Part shown: one piece after another, positions 1-11,355 of the stretch | Numbering within the stretch: position 1 is the first letter of the stretch | Layout of the letters: the number at the start of each line of letters is the position of its first letter | DNA from: Vandiemenella viatica | Taxonomy: Eukaryota; Arthropoda; Insecta; Orthoptera; Morabidae | Assembly (NCBI GenBank): GCA_031002005.1 | Contig: CM061921.1 | Coordinates: 128,820,036-128,884,035 of the forward strand | DNA: 64,000 bases | Direction of reading: 5' to 3' | Notes under the pieces: generated by a model | Told to the model about the DNA's origin: nothing | Seen by the model: only the letters and a program-made list of their open reading frames with translations | Database searches by the model: none | Translations under genes and position numbers: made by a program

Positions 1-30
1 ATAGTAGCGTACAAATAGAACGGACAGTTA

Positions 31-1075
31 TTGGGAAAATTATATACGACTGAGTGGAAGCTGCCAAAGGGGGAAAAAGATGTAAGGACGCCGACCGCCT
101 GCCAGCACATTCGTCATCCAGCAATATTTTCAGGTGACGACGGTCAAGATCCGGGCAACTGGCTGAAAGGCTACAAACGTATCGCTAAATTAAACAACTG
201 GGACGATGCAGTTTGCCTGGAAAATGCATTTTTCTACCTCAAAGGAACTGTCAAACAATGATACGAAAACAACGAAGAGAAACTGACTAGCTGGCCAGCA
301 TTCCAGAAAGAACTGCAGGAGCGCTTTGGAGATACGCAACGGCAGGGACGCGATGCCAAAGAAAAACTAAAATGTAGAGCGCAGCGCAAAGTGGAAACGA
401 CACAGTCATACATACAGAGCGTTTTGGGGCTGCGTAAAATAGTCGACCCCAAAATGAAGGACGAAGATGAAGTAGCACACCTTATGAAAGGCGTCGCGGA
501 AGACATGTACCAAGCGTTGATTTTGAAGGAAATTTCCACACCAGGCGACTTTATTAAGTGTTGCCAATACATTGAGATCATGAGCCAGAAAAGGATTGGA
601 TGAAAAAAGATTGAAAGATTACCAAACGTCGTATCAATGGCCACAGTGTAAGAGGACACAGGTATTAGAGACATTATTCGAAAAGTACTGAGAGAGGAAG
701 TTGAAAGGGCGATGGGAGTGTATATCGGTCCAAAAAATGAGACTCTTGAGGAAATAATGAGGGAGGAAGTGGAAAAAATAAACTATGGCACCCATCTCTT
801 ACCGTGCAGAACCAGCAAAAACTGTTAAACAGCCGAGGCCAAAGAGAATTTACACTACGACGCAACGCGAGGATCCTGCAAACATTCCCAGGAAAACCGA
901 CGTCTAGAGAACGAGGGACAACCAGCCGGTATGTTTTCACTGTGGGCGCGCGGAACATGTTGTGCCCTACTGCCGAGAGAGACGGCAGATATGTAATGAT
1001 GCCCGTGAAAGGGGATTCAAAGCACGTTTCAGCGGCTGAAGACCACAGGTCGACAATGAAGATCAAGACGTAACT
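31..1075 (+). pseudogene. Ty3/gypsy gag remnant with CCHC zinc knuckle
   Basis: Broken gag of a Ty3/gypsy retrotransposon that enters from the left window edge. Open stretches at 31-261 and 391-603 read as a capsid-type gag (FSGDDGQDPGNWLKGYKRIA, later TQSYIQSVLGLRKIVDP), separated by a stop near 259. A zinc knuckle of CX2CX4HX4C form (CFHCGRAEHVVPYC) is at 932-973 in another frame. The protein would package the element RNA in cytoplasmic particles. Several frameshifts and stops show it is dead. The reading continues past the solo LTR at 1103-1712 into the protease and RT downstream. Family assignment is firm from domain order; the clade within Ty3/gypsy is not determined. Confidence 0.8.
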
Positions 1076-1102
1076 CCTGGACGACGTATATTACCGTCAC
1101 CG

Positions 1103-1712
1103 TGTAACGAGAGTGTCGATTAGTAAATGAAAGGAGTGGACAGACTGCACTAAGGGATGGTCTTTGGTGTAAGAAGTGCAACAAGAAAACACATGATTGG
1201 TCAGCAGGATCATTGGCGACGAAAAGAACTGTGATTGGCTGTAAGGTCGAGCCATCTAGCAGACCGCCATGATAAAAAAAATGTATGAGGCCGGCAACCA
1301 TTGGAGATGGTCGCGCAACGTGTTGCTTGCTAGGAATGTGTATTTCAACATGTGTCGCGCATTGCAGTGCTTTAAAGGAGCGTATTAGCCGAGATTGGAC
1401 AGTAGGCGAATTATAACCATGTGTATTGATGAGTTTGCGATCTAACTGCTAACCTGTAATCTTCGTTGAAGTTGTACGATGCCTGATTTATTGTTTTGTA
1501 ATGTGAGACTAGTACTGGACTGGCTGTGTGTATTGTAAATAAACAGTTTGAAGTTTAGCGCTTACGCATAAATAAACTTTCTTTAGAAATAGATAGCCAG
1601 GGATAAGGGTTGTATCGACAATCCTGGTTATCTTCCCGGGTACCGGGTGGCGACTGACTGTTAGTAACGAAGACCATATAATAAACCGTTACATATAACG
1701 AATCGCGTTACA
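1103..1712 (+). mobile_element. Solo LTR inserted in gypsy gag-pol
   Basis: A 610-bp segment starts TGTAACG (1103-1109) and ends CGTTACA (1706-1712), the TG...CA inverted ends of an LTR. It is flanked by the 4-bp direct repeat ACCG (1099-1102 and 1713-1716). It contains AATAAA-type signals near 1538-1575. Removing it together with one ACCG puts the serine/arginine/proline-rich gag C-terminus on both sides back in one frame, which independently supports the boundaries. No internal retroelement genes remain, as expected after LTR-LTR recombination. Strand is taken from the polyadenylation-like signals and is less certain. Confidence 0.75.
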
Positions 1713-1799
1713 ACCGCAGGCTGGTTGCTTGAGAGGATGCTTGCCGACACGCCGATCAAGGTCTCCGTCACCCTTCCGATACTCCAGCCAGTCACCTAG

Positions 1800-2330
1800 C
1801 CGCCGCAACCTGGAAAACTAAAAGGTGCGACCTTCCTTGGAGGTGAGGCCGCTCAAGGGAAAAATCCTCCATCGCCGATCATTACGAAAATGTTTGCAAA
1901 TTACGTTGAAACCTCATGGATGGCCGACCAGCTCATGTTCTTGTGGACTCTGGGGCATCTTTTTCAGTTATTTCGGGGAAGTACCGGCGCTAGTTGCGGA
2001 AGACTATGTTCGTCTACAACAAAAATGTTTTACTCAGGGTGTCTAATGGGAACCATGTGCAGCCTACAGGTAGATCCACTATTCGGATCTCTGCAAATGG
2101 CCACGAGCAGCCCTTTGAGTTCGTTGTGTTACAAGAATGCAGTCATGACGTCATTCTTGGTTGAGACTTTCTGAAGGCCTCGCAAGCAATTATAGACTGT
2201 GGTCGCTCGAAGATTTTGCTAGATGATGTGAGAGTTGAGGAGGAGGGGGGGGGGGGACCCACCTTCCTGTGCCTAGAACGTTTGTGTGCTGGATGACGTC
2301 GTAATTCCTGCCACCAGTGCTTCAAAGGTA
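1800..2330 (+). pseudogene. Gypsy aspartic protease remnant
   Basis: The retroviral-type protease of the same gypsy element. The catalytic motif DSGA is encoded at 1946-1957 (context AHVLVDSGASFSVIS). A flap/second-half region follows (HDVILG near 2145-2165, then QAIIDCGRSKILLDD). It cleaves the gag-pol polyprotein. A frame change just before the catalytic loop, a TAG after about 1990 and a TGA near 2172 break it. A run of G at about 2240-2256 lies in the downstream linker and may be a mutational or assembly hotspot. Confidence 0.75.
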
Positions 2331-2835
2331 ATTTTTTATGTGTCATACGCCACATCCTTGTATGGACCTCCTAGTGGAATGTAATAGGAATTTACGACTG
2401 GAGAAAGATTTGTTCATCCCGCCCTCCGCTGTCTATTTTGAGAACAGAATTGGTGAACTGTGGTAGTCAACTGCTGCAAGGTGCCACATATTATCCCAAG
2501 GCGCCAAGGTGTATAGCATACGCTGAGACGTTAACTGAAGGGCAGCTGAATGTCATGGAAGCCTTTCGCGAAGAACCCACAAGTATGATTGTAACGGAAG
2601 CAACGAGACAAAATATTCAGTCACGACTCTCACCAGATCTTACCAATTAACAACAGGCGATGCTACTTGCATTTCTTCAGGAATTCTATGAATGTTTCAG
2701 TCCACAGTTGAAGAGCAAGTCAACCCCATTGATGGTACAACATCGAATTGATACTGGCGACCATCGACTAATCAGCCAAAGAGCATATCGAGTTTCAGCA
2801 GTGGAGCGCTGAATAATTCACCAAGAAGTAGAAAA

Positions 2836-3780
2836 ATGCTGAAGGACGACATCATTCAGCCGTCTCAGAGCCTATGGTCATCGCCGGTAGTGCTCGTAAG
2901 AAAGAAGGACGGCCACTGGTGGTTCTGCGTCGATTACCGACAACTCAGTAAGGTGACTAAAAACGACGTTTACACTCTTCCACAAATTGACGATATGTTG
3001 AACTGTCTGAAGGGAGCTAAGTTTTTCTCGACTATGGACCTGTACTCGGGATACTGGCAGATAGAAGTAGACGATAGCGATCGAAAGAAAACTGCATTTA
3101 TTACCCCCTATGGCCTGTATGAAATCAATGTAATGCCATTTGGTTTGTGTAATGCGCCAGCAACATTCGAACCTATGATGGATAATCTTTTACGTCATCT
3201 GAAGTGGACGATGTGTCTCTGTTATTTAGACGATATTATAGTGTTCTCTAAAACCTTCGATGAACATGTGAAAAGACTGAGAGCTGTTCTTAGGTGCCTG
3301 AAACAAAGTGGATTACAACTTAACCCAAGAAAGTGTCTTTTCGGAGCTAAAAAAATAAAAATACTTGGGCATCTTGTGTCAAATGAGGGTGTGCGGCAAG
3401 ATTCAGATAAGGTGAGGTCTATAACGGAATTTCCTGCCCCTAAGAATACTAGCGATGTAAGGAGCTTTCTTGGCCCGTGTTATTACTATCGTCTTTTTGT
3501 AAAAGACTTTTGTATGAAAGCCAGGCCGCTCCAAGAATTGCTAAAAAGTGGTGCTAAATTTTTCGGGGGCAGATTCTTTCAACATTTTGCAAAAGGCTCT
3601 GATGACTGACCCTGTGTTTGGCCTGTATGATAAGAAAGCGCCTACTGAGCTGCATACAGACGCTAGTGGTTATAGAACTGGCGCTGTCTTACTACAGATA
3701 CTGGATGGGAAAGAGAAGGTAATAGCTTATGCCTCCAGGACACTCAACAAAGCCGAAAGAAACTACTTTAGCTATTGCTG
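2836..3780 (+). pseudogene. Ty3/gypsy reverse transcriptase and partial RNase H
   Basis: The best preserved part of the first gypsy element. The 257-codon open frame 2836-3609 covers RT fingers and palm: SSPVVLVRKKDG, FCVDYRQL, FSTMDLYSGYWQ with the first catalytic Asp, the MPFGLCNAPATF block, and catalytic YLDD at 3223-3234. A frameshift near 3560-3600 moves reading to 3548-3781, which holds the start of RNase H (LHTDASGYRTGAVLLQ) and stops at a TGA (3779-3781) in the conserved LNKAERNY segment. Linker sequence upstream (2380-2835) is colinear but interrupted. It would copy element RNA into DNA. The RT itself has no stop, so decay is fairly recent; the element is cut off at the junction with the hAT fragment. 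Confidence 0.9.
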
Positions 3781-3784
3781 AAGA

Positions 3785-4990
3785 GGTATGCCCAGATCAA
3801 AAAGTAAGTTTGAAAATATAATCTTATCTGCCAGAACTTGTACCCGGCGCACTGAAGATTTGGGCGCTAATTTATGAGAAAAACTTCGGGAAAAAGCACA
3901 AAAATTTGAATGGTTCGATGAAAGTAATGATGTGTCAGATACTGCCCAGCTTCTAATATTTGTTCGTGAAATTGATAAGTATTTCAACGTGTGTGAGGAA
4001 CTTTTACAGTTATGTAGTTTGAAGGGAACGACTATGAGGAAGATTTGTTTTGTCACTTACAAAAGGAAATGACGTCAATGCAATTAGCGTGGGAAAATTT
4101 GGTAAGTCTAACAACCGAAAGAGGTAGAAACATGAGTGGGCGAAATAGGGGCCTGGTGGGTAGAATTAAAACAAAATTAGCAGAGATAGGATGTAAAATC
4201 CCGTTAATTTTTCATTGCATTATCCACCAAGAAGAGTGTTGTTCCATGGAGAAAAGTAATGGACATCGTGATATCCACTGTAAACTATATCAGAAATAAT
4301 TGGTTTGACACATCGTCAATTCCGAGAGTTTCTATCCGAAATGGAAGCAGATCATCAAGATGTCCTTTATTATTCAGAAGTAAGATGGTTAAGTAGAGGT
4401 GCAGTACTGAAAAGATTTTTCGATCTCAGAAAAGAAATCAACACTTTTATGAATCAGAAAGGTAAATCTCTTCCAGAGCTAACAGACCCTCAATGGTTAA
4501 TAGATCTTGGATTTTTGACAGATTTAACTCATGAATTAAATACGCTGAATGTCAAGCTTCAAGGGAAAAACAAACTAATATCTGACATGCATACAGACGT
4601 AAAGGCGTTCCAAACCATAAACAGGCTCTTCATAAAACATATTGATGAAATAAAATTAGATCACTTCCCGAATTGTGTAAAGGCTGCCGAGGAAGCTGGC
4701 ATTGATTTTAATTGGGATAGTGAGAAAATGAAAGACATTTTAATGGAGTTACAAGGTACATTCATTGACAGATTTGGTGATTTCGTGAAGGTTTCGAACA
4801 AACTGAAGATTTTTGTTAATCCTTTTTCATTTGCAAAGTTGAGGATATAGCCTACCCAGTAATTTACTAATGACTCTGATTGAACTTCAATCCAATGAGA
4901 GTATAAAAAACGCCTTATATGAGATGAATGATTTGGTCAAATTTTATGGGTATTTGCCGTCTGATTTTGTCGAATTGAAAATGTTTGTGT
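3785..4990 (+). pseudogene. hAT transposase fragment (GTF2IRD2/FAM200-like)
   Basis: Plus-strand hAT-superfamily transposase fragment. Recognisable blocks are SDTAQLLIFVREIDKYF (about 3937-3990), SLKGTT, NRGLVGRIKTKL, IPLIFHCIIHQEECC (about 4198-4240), then the long open frame 4305-4850 starting MTHRQFREFLSEMEADHQDV with SEVRWLSRGAVLKRFFDLR. The tail continues in another frame to about 4990 (LIELQSNESIKNALYEMND). These match the vertebrate/insect hAT group that also gave GTF2IRD2 and related domesticated proteins (family knowledge). It lacks an N-terminal zinc finger and the C-terminal dimerisation block, and carries frameshifts. It abuts the truncated gypsy RNase H directly. Confidence 0.8.
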
Positions 4991-5215
4991 GAACTGTTTT
5001 GGAATATTCTTGTTGTAACTAGTATTAATGTTCAAGACTGTTCTTCATTACTATATAAGCGATACTCCCTTCTAGCCGGAGTCAGTTTGCTCCGTGCTCC
5101 TGTACTGTATGAACCGTTTAATAAAGCTTCATTTTTCATCAACGACCCCACTACGCCCAAGGACCCTGATCGTGGTTTACTACGTGACAATATTGAGTCC
5201 TCCTATTACTTATAG
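4990..5215 (+). mobile_element. LTR-like fragment with TATA and poly(A) signals
   Basis: A compact promoter/terminator-like arrangement: TATATAAG at about 5051-5058, then an AATAAAG signal at about 5121. That spacing is typical of the U3-R-U5 of a gypsy LTR. It follows the hAT fragment and may be the 3' LTR of the gypsy element at 1-3780, or a separate solo LTR. No clear TG...CA ends or target duplication were found, so the limits are approximate. Confidence 0.4.
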
Positions 5216-5304
5216 TTAGTAATGAGCAGGAATTCAGTAATAGCAGCTGAAATAGCAGAGGACATATTAAGCGACTTCAATAAATTCACTGAATTCTAGA
5301 ACAA

Positions 5305-5765
5305 TAACAAACATATGAAATTCATGAAAATAATGGATGGAAATAGTTCTAATGCAAATCAATAATATCACTAATAAAATGTAGGCACTCGGAGTATGTT
5401 TCCTATGCCAGCAGCGGAGTAATAAATGCATTAGCCTGTACCTGAGAATTCTACGTGAAGTCTTGATGTTCTTGCAGTCATGGTGTTGAAGAAGGACTCC
5501 TCCACAACGCCAGTCCATGACTGTGCTCCCGGGCTGTAGGCCTAGAGTAGGATAATCACGTGCTTGGCCCATAATTGGTTTATTAGGCATTAATAAGTAC
5601 TTTAGGGCTGGTATAGCGGGAGACTGGTTTCTCACGTTAATTACGTCTGCTAGCCATGAATACTGCTGCGTCTAAAACAATTAGGTTACCTGCCTCCAAG
5701 GGAATGAGAGAAAATACTCCGCCTGTACATACCATTCTTTTGAAGCATAAAATCCTTCAAAGTCT
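5305..5765 (-). repeat. Direct repeat R1, copy 1 (candidate LTR)
   Basis: A 461-bp segment clearly related to 9975-10410, in the same orientation. Shared edges are TAACAAACATATGAAATTCA at the low-coordinate side and CCTTCAAAGTCT at the high side. The pair brackets the minus-strand env-bearing retroelement, which suggests LTRs. Typical TG...CA ends are not visible, so an unrelated dispersed repeat is also possible. Strand is given on the assumption that it belongs to that element. Confidence 0.55.
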
Positions 5766-5769
5766 ATTC

Positions 5770-6600
5770 ACCTCCCCCGCCCCCCCTAGTGAAGAGTCGA
5801 ACGTGGGATTTAGCCTTCAGTGAGACTCTTACCTTGGCGGACAGCAAAACATGCACTCAAGTAAGCATAAACAAAATACACAATTCATGGTCATATAAAG
5901 TTATTGAATCAACTATTGACTACCGCTGGAAATGTTCATTAAACAATATTCCTTTAAAAATGACTGATTACTTGAACTTGTCATATTGATTACATATTCC
6001 TAATTCTAATGGAAAAAACTCTTAGTTACTTTGATTTAATTCCTATAGTTACTACATTCAATTCAATATTAGTCTTATTAAAAACGTATTTGAAAGCAAT
6101 GCATATATGAAATCACAAAATATTTATCTCCGAGGAAACGAGAGATAACTGACCCCTGGTCGGGTTCAATGAAATCTCTCTGTACTGTAGATGTTCTTTT
6201 AAACAATACAATGTCTCCATTAATAATTTCATTGGTTATGTTATTACTGCTATAAATAGGTCGACTTACCCTTATACGTGATACCTGTGTACCAGTTTAT
6301 TGATTTACAATTGTGATCCTCAAACAAATTTGATTACAAAATTCACCTGTGTTATTACGCCAAAAGTATTAAAACAATTTCACAAACAGCTACAATGTCA
6401 GCAAATACAAATTATCGTGATGCAAAAGATTAGAACTACACAAACATGCTATAAGAACGAATAGTGTGACAATGAATAATTTGTGAAGACATTTCTCACT
6501 TGTTGTTCAATTTCGTTTTGAAGTTCATCAATTTTATACCCTTATGCACGTCAGCCGTCAAGATTTTGACAATATTTCCCATCGGTGAATTTTACTTTAA
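5770..6600. other. No gene recognised (element 3' region)
   Basis: AT-rich sequence between the R1 repeat and the env remnant. Short open frames (for example 5789-5989 plus) match no family I recognise. It may be the decayed 3' end of env and the 3' untranslated region of the retroelement. It begins with a C-rich run near 5770-5788. Confidence 0.4.
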
Positions 6601-7690
6601 TTCTGAAATATTACGTTTTTCTTTGTTTATGATGCAACAGTCAAATTCAGATCGGATACAACATCTGGACTTGAAACATTAGTTCTTATCATTTGCTGTG
6701 AATCGATTATAGTATATGAACCATATCCTTTGCATTTCTGAAAGAAGCATAATATACCAGTTCCTAAGAAATTGGCATCAGTAAGTTGATTTTCACCACA
6801 TAAAATCGTCATTCCTTTCTCTTTAGGAGTGACGAATAATCAGTCATTATTATTTAAAATAGTAAACAAACTCTCATTTAAAGAGACTACCTTTCTTGCA
6901 CAATCCTTGGGGTCTGTTCTTACTGGATGCAAATAATTTGACTTTACATGTAGCGTTTAGTACAACATTTCGTTTAAATATTCCAAGATCAGATGTTAAC
7001 TGCTTACATTTTAGTTCAATATGATTTACTTTAGCATACAATCTGCTAGAATAATCTATAAAAATATGCCTTTGTCTGGAAAGATGAACAAATAATTATA
7101 GTTATTACCAACTGCAGTGAGCAGTCAGAGAATTATGTAAATTTTAAATTGATTGTTGTTTGTGAGAGGGACATTAAAAACATAACTCAAGATATGTTGA
7201 GATAAAGATACATCCAAATTTATCATCTTTTACAACAGATAGTCATTCTCTTCTGTAAGTGGTACAGGAAAACGTTTATCTTTGTTATCATCTCTGATTA
7301 AACTTAGATAAGTAACAACTTGTGATGGATTAATGATAAGAGGTTGCAGAATTCCATACGTCTTGTTTAAAATGGCAGAATGACTAAATCGTAATTTTTT
7401 TGCAATTGAAAAGTAATGGATAAAAGATCTTATAAAGTGTTCATTTGTCAAGGTCATAATAAACAATTTTCAAAACGAATGGTGTGTATGATTTGAAAAT
7501 TCTTGTATATAATTTTGTATCTGTTCCATCGCCGAAACCATTTCGATTCACATTGGATAAGGTATAATTTATTTTAGTCAAACATTTCGTAACTACTGTC
7601 AGCTGTTCTTTGGATAATTTCAATATCCGTTGCTCAATTTCAAGGATATCTATTTTAGATCTACAGTAAGAGGCGTCTTCCAAGTCTGGG
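6600..7690 (-). pseudogene. env: Insect retroelement envelope (F-type) remnant
   Basis: Minus-strand remnant of an envelope gene of the insect endogenous retrovirus/errantivirus kind. Open stretches at 7683-7441, 7466-7230 and 6812-6627 carry blocks typical of F-type (baculovirus fusion-like) Env. One is a coiled region rich in Lys/Leu/Glu with KLSKEQLTVVTKCL. Another is a FPVPLTEENDYLL block (about 7230-7275). Downstream is a Cys-containing segment with LGTGILCF and KCKGYGSYTI. In functional relatives this protein mediates membrane fusion. Here it is broken by frameshifts and stops and has no intact signal peptide or anchor that I can identify. It lies downstream of the minus-strand integrase, the normal pol-env order. 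Confidence 0.65.
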
Positions 7691-8585
7691 TCACAAATAA
7701 GAGTTTAGAAATTTAGCCTACAAATCAACAACAACAAAAAAAAAAATTCTTTCTATGTGATTCCCTATTTTTTGTAATCTGTCCAATTAAATTTTGAGAC
7801 TTTTAATTTGATAATATGCCAGAGTATTTCCTGAGACATCTCATCACATTCATGTGTTGTTACATTCAGTTAGATTGGTATATTTTTCCAAAAAGTGATA
7901 GATCGAAATGGGTAGTTGTCCAAATTTTCGCAAACTTCTTCTAATTCCTTTAAACTCACATCATCCAAGTTAATGTGTATATCTGTGAGCTGGTTATGTG
8001 ATCCGAATACAGTGCTGGAGACGTCGGGAATTGTTTAAACGCAAAATCTTCCTTAGCTAGGCTGAATAATTGCAAGAAGGCTGTGCAGTAGTTTCATGTC
8101 AATAGCAAAATTAAATTTGAGTAGGTTGTACTGTTGTAATTTCTAAAACAAAGTGCGCAATTCTAATTAAAAATGCTAAAGTGGATGTGGTATTCCTAAG
8201 CTCGCCTGCTTTACTCACGAGAGATAGCTCGGCGCGTGCAATGTAAACGTCTCAGTGTTCAGCTGGTCTTAACAATGCGTGTGCTACAAAGCCACTCCGC
8301 CGGCCTAGCGATATAACAAGGCGACCATACTGGAATCTTGAGCTAATCGCCATCGTGTTCTGTGTTTACAAACAGAGCGTGCACATGGCTTTTGTTTACT
8401 TGTTTTGAATGCGGGTTTCTCAGCTATATACGCAATTGAAACGTACTAAAACTTACTGGAACAATATTTTAAGATGTTTTCTAACTAATGCTGACTTCTT
8501 TCTTAACATTTTTCTAATTTATTCAGTTGTATGGTTTTAATCTATTTGGTTTAGCTGTGTGTCGTTTATACCGTCATAAATGAAA
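7690..8585. other. No gene recognised between integrase and env
   Basis: About 0.9 kb separating the integrase C-terminus from the env remnant. In a gypsy-like retrovirus this would hold the end of pol and the start of env, but no conserved block was found. 8190-8400 is locally GC-richer than its surroundings and may be an unrelated insertion. Confidence 0.4.
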
Positions 8586-8589
8586 TAAA

Positions 8590-9450
8590 CTACTTTTCCC
8601 AATCACAACAAAAGGTCCTTTCTAACTACTGTCCAGTTTTTGCGATCTATCTCTTCTAACAGATGGATCTTCCAACAAAACCTTAGTCCCAATCTTAGTC
8701 TTATGGATTCTATGTCCTATCATAATACTGTTTATTTTTCTCCCTAAGTCCTTGGTTTATCTCTGTAGCTTGTTTGTGTAAGGTCTGTAAGATGACTTTT
8801 AATTCATCAGACTATTTACCTTAAGACTAATGAACCTCTGAGGGATCACTCTGCGGTATTCGTCCTATGTTAGGTATTCTGCCGAACGGAGTTCGTGTGG
8901 AGAGTATCATGTGGTAATATGAATGCTAGTGCTTTACACAAAGACAAAATAAGGTAGCCAATCGTCCCATATGCTCTGATTCTCATTAATGTAATGAGTG
9001 TTCTATAAGACAGCGATGAACACATTCGATGAAATTACTTTCCGTGTTATAAGCTGTGGTTCTGATCTTATCTACCTTTAGTAGTTTACAAACACATTGC
9101 AACATTTCGTATATGAAGCAAGATCCTTGGTCTGATAAGAAAACTTCAGGTATACCAAAATATAAGATTATTTCTAGGACTAATGCTCGAGCGATGGTAT
9201 CTGTAACTTGTCTGGCAATCGGAATGGAGGTCATAAACTTGGAAAAGTCATCTTGGAATGTTAAAATATATTTGTTACCATTATTACTCAATGGAAACGG
9301 CCCAGCAACATCTGTAGCATAACGTTCAAATACATGCTCAGGTGTCCTTGTGAGTTCTAAACACAATTTTGTATTTGGTAGTGTGTGTTTGTTTTTCTGA
9401 CAGCTACCACATTGCGTAACATAATTTTCAATGTACGACTTCATTCCTGG
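8590..9450 (-). pseudogene. Gypsy/errantivirus integrase remnant
   Basis: Minus-strand integrase. The frame 9444-8986 starts in the zinc-binding region (CGSCQKNK). It continues into the DDE core: ATDVAGPF with the first Asp, a central segment LTFQDDFSKFMTSIPIARQV, then VFLSDQGS with the second Asp, and a Glu within NFIECVHR. Beyond a stop near 8986 the match continues in other frames: IWDDWLPYFVFV near 8950-8980 and a C-terminal GPY-type segment near 8600-8720 (GHRIHKTKIGTKVLL). It would insert element cDNA into the host genome. The three acidic residues are present, but the gene is split by frameshifts and stops. Confidence 0.85.
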
Positions 9451-9599
9451 TCACTGAACAAATCTCCTAATTCGTTCATAACTTTTTGCTATACACTGGT
9501 GCCCGGCTAGAGGACTATCATGTTATTCCCTAAGTATAGCTTATTTCTCACCGTCAATGAGGGTTGGAAAATTGTCCTCATTTATTTGAATCTGTGTAT

Positions 9600-9974
9600 C
9601 AGCTGTTGATGATGGTGTTTATTCTCCTGTGTTCATTGGTTTAATTGTGACAAGATCTAGTTGAGTGAGCTCTTGTAGTTCCCAAATATCCCTAATTCTC
9701 CTAAGTGCATCTGCGACTGTATTCCATTTGCCCTTACGATAAACAATTGTATATGTCAGTTCCACAAGTTTTAACGGATATCTCAGTAATCTGAAAGATG
9801 GGTCTTTAACATTGACAATCAAAACAAGTAATTTATGTTCAGTACACACTGTGAAATGTTGGCCAAAATATAAGGTCTATATTGCTTTACTGCCCACGTC
9901 AACGCTAGTGCCTCTTTTTCGGAAACTGAATAATAGATTTCTGATTTATTTAAAGTTCTAAAATTAGAGTATAT
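9600..9974 (-). pseudogene. Gypsy RNase H / connection remnant
   Basis: Minus-strand C-terminal RNase H and linker of the same element. From about 9955 downward it reads RTLNKSEIYYSVSEKEALAL and AVKQYRPYILA; the frame 9849-9619 then reads HKLLVLIVNVKDPSFRLLRY and GKWNTVADALRRI. The upstream RT is absent: the reading begins abruptly at the edge of repeat R1 copy 2, so the RT and gag-proximal half were lost. Confidence 0.85.
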
Positions 9975-10410
9975 TAACAAACATATGAAATTCATGAAAT
10001 AATGCTTGGAAATAGCTATAATGTAATTCAAGAATATAACTAATAAAATCTCGTAACTCGGAGTATCTTTCCGAAGCCAGCAGAGGAGTAATAAATGTAT
10101 TAGCCTGTACCTGACAATTTTACATGAAGTCTGAAGTTTGTGCAGACATGGCGTCGAAGCAGGACCCCTCACGGGGCTATAGGACTGGAGTGGGGTGGGG
10201 TCACGTTCCTATCCCGTGATTGTTTCATTAGGCCTTAGCAAGTACTTTAGGGCTGGTAGAGTTGGAGACGGGTTTCTCACGGTATGTACCTCTGTTAGCC
10301 TTGATACCTACAGCGTCTAATAGAGTTAGGTTACCTGCTTCCAAGGGCATGAGAAAAAATACTTCGCCTAAATATACTATGGTTTTGAAGCTTAAAATCC
10401 TTCAAAGTCT
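9975..10410 (-). repeat. Direct repeat R1, copy 2 (candidate LTR)
   Basis: A 436-bp copy of the repeat at 5305-5765. One edge touches the truncated RNase H of the minus-strand element. The other lies about 100 bp before a plus-strand gag remnant. If R1 is an LTR it could belong to either neighbour: a 5' LTR joined to mid-pol after an internal deletion, or the 5' LTR of the plus-strand gag element. Confidence 0.5.
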
Positions 10411-10429
10411 TTAGAGTAGAAAAACAAAT

Positions 10430-11355
10430 TAACAATGTATGTAAGACGCCGCGGATAAGAATGAAGCTTTCGAGGCACGCATGGCTGTAATGGAAAAACG
10501 CGTGTCAGAAAATTCTGTAGGTTTATGGAATGTAGAAAAGAGGTCATGACGAAGTACATCGAAATCCTAGGAATAATTACTGCAATGGAAAAATGTAATG
10601 AGAGACGATGTGGGCCGGAAGTAATTTTTGAAAGCACTGCACACGTGAATATTGTAATTTCGGTGCCAAAGTTTGGAGTAAAACGTGGTACGAATCCGAG
10701 GCCATATGTTGATGAGTTGGACGAATATTTTAAGGTTAGATATGTGTCAGACGAATTAAAATGAATCGTAGTTCATCAGGGTTTAGATGAAGACGAAAGA
10801 TTATATCATACACAGCTAATTGCTTGCGAACTTCATATGATAAATTCAAGAGTCAATTTTTGCAGAAAAACTGGTAGCGCGAAAAAAAAATTAGATTGAA
10901 AAAGTACAAATATAGATGCGACCCGAGGACCGGTGAGTCGATGCACACGCATGCATTAAAGTTCACAGCACGGTGCCGATATTTTGATGCCAGACGGTGA
11001 ACTGATTTCATTTGTTATATCACAGTTTGCTTCACCAATTAGTTCGCAATTGAATCCCACCTTTATTCAAACATTGCCGCAATTGTCAGAGACTTTAGAG
11101 CACTTGGACCAGATCTAAATGTACAAAGAGTGTTACCGCGATCAAGGATTTTACACCAAATAAATCAGAAATTTAGTTTTCCGCGAAATGAAAACCCCAG
11201 ACCCCCAGAGAAGTATCGACACAATGTAACAAACCAAATTGTTGTAAAGAGAGCAGTTGTTAATTCAATAAATGAACAGTTGAATACCGGACGTGAAAAA
11301 ACCGCGCAACCAGGAACGTCAGAGTCTAAACAATTGCCAGCCTAATAATGAGGAT
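10430..11355 (+). pseudogene. Retroelement gag remnant, plus strand
   Basis: Plus-strand gag-like reading. The open frame 10525-10764 contains NIVISVPKFGVKRGTNPRPY followed by VDELDEYFKVRYVSDELK, continuing across a stop to VHQGLDED and HTQLIACE. After an interruption come SPISSQLNPTFIQTLPQLSE (about 11033-11092) and the open frame 11130-11345. This is the layout of capsid-type gag in insect gypsy/errantivirus elements. It faces the opposite way to the pol/env remnant beside it, so either the two halves were inverted relative to each other or they are separate elements. Broken by stops and frameshifts. Confidence 0.55.

Noticed and set aside
234..674. Minus-strand open frame of 146 codons
   Set aside because: Antisense shadow of the gypsy gag reading; no motif.
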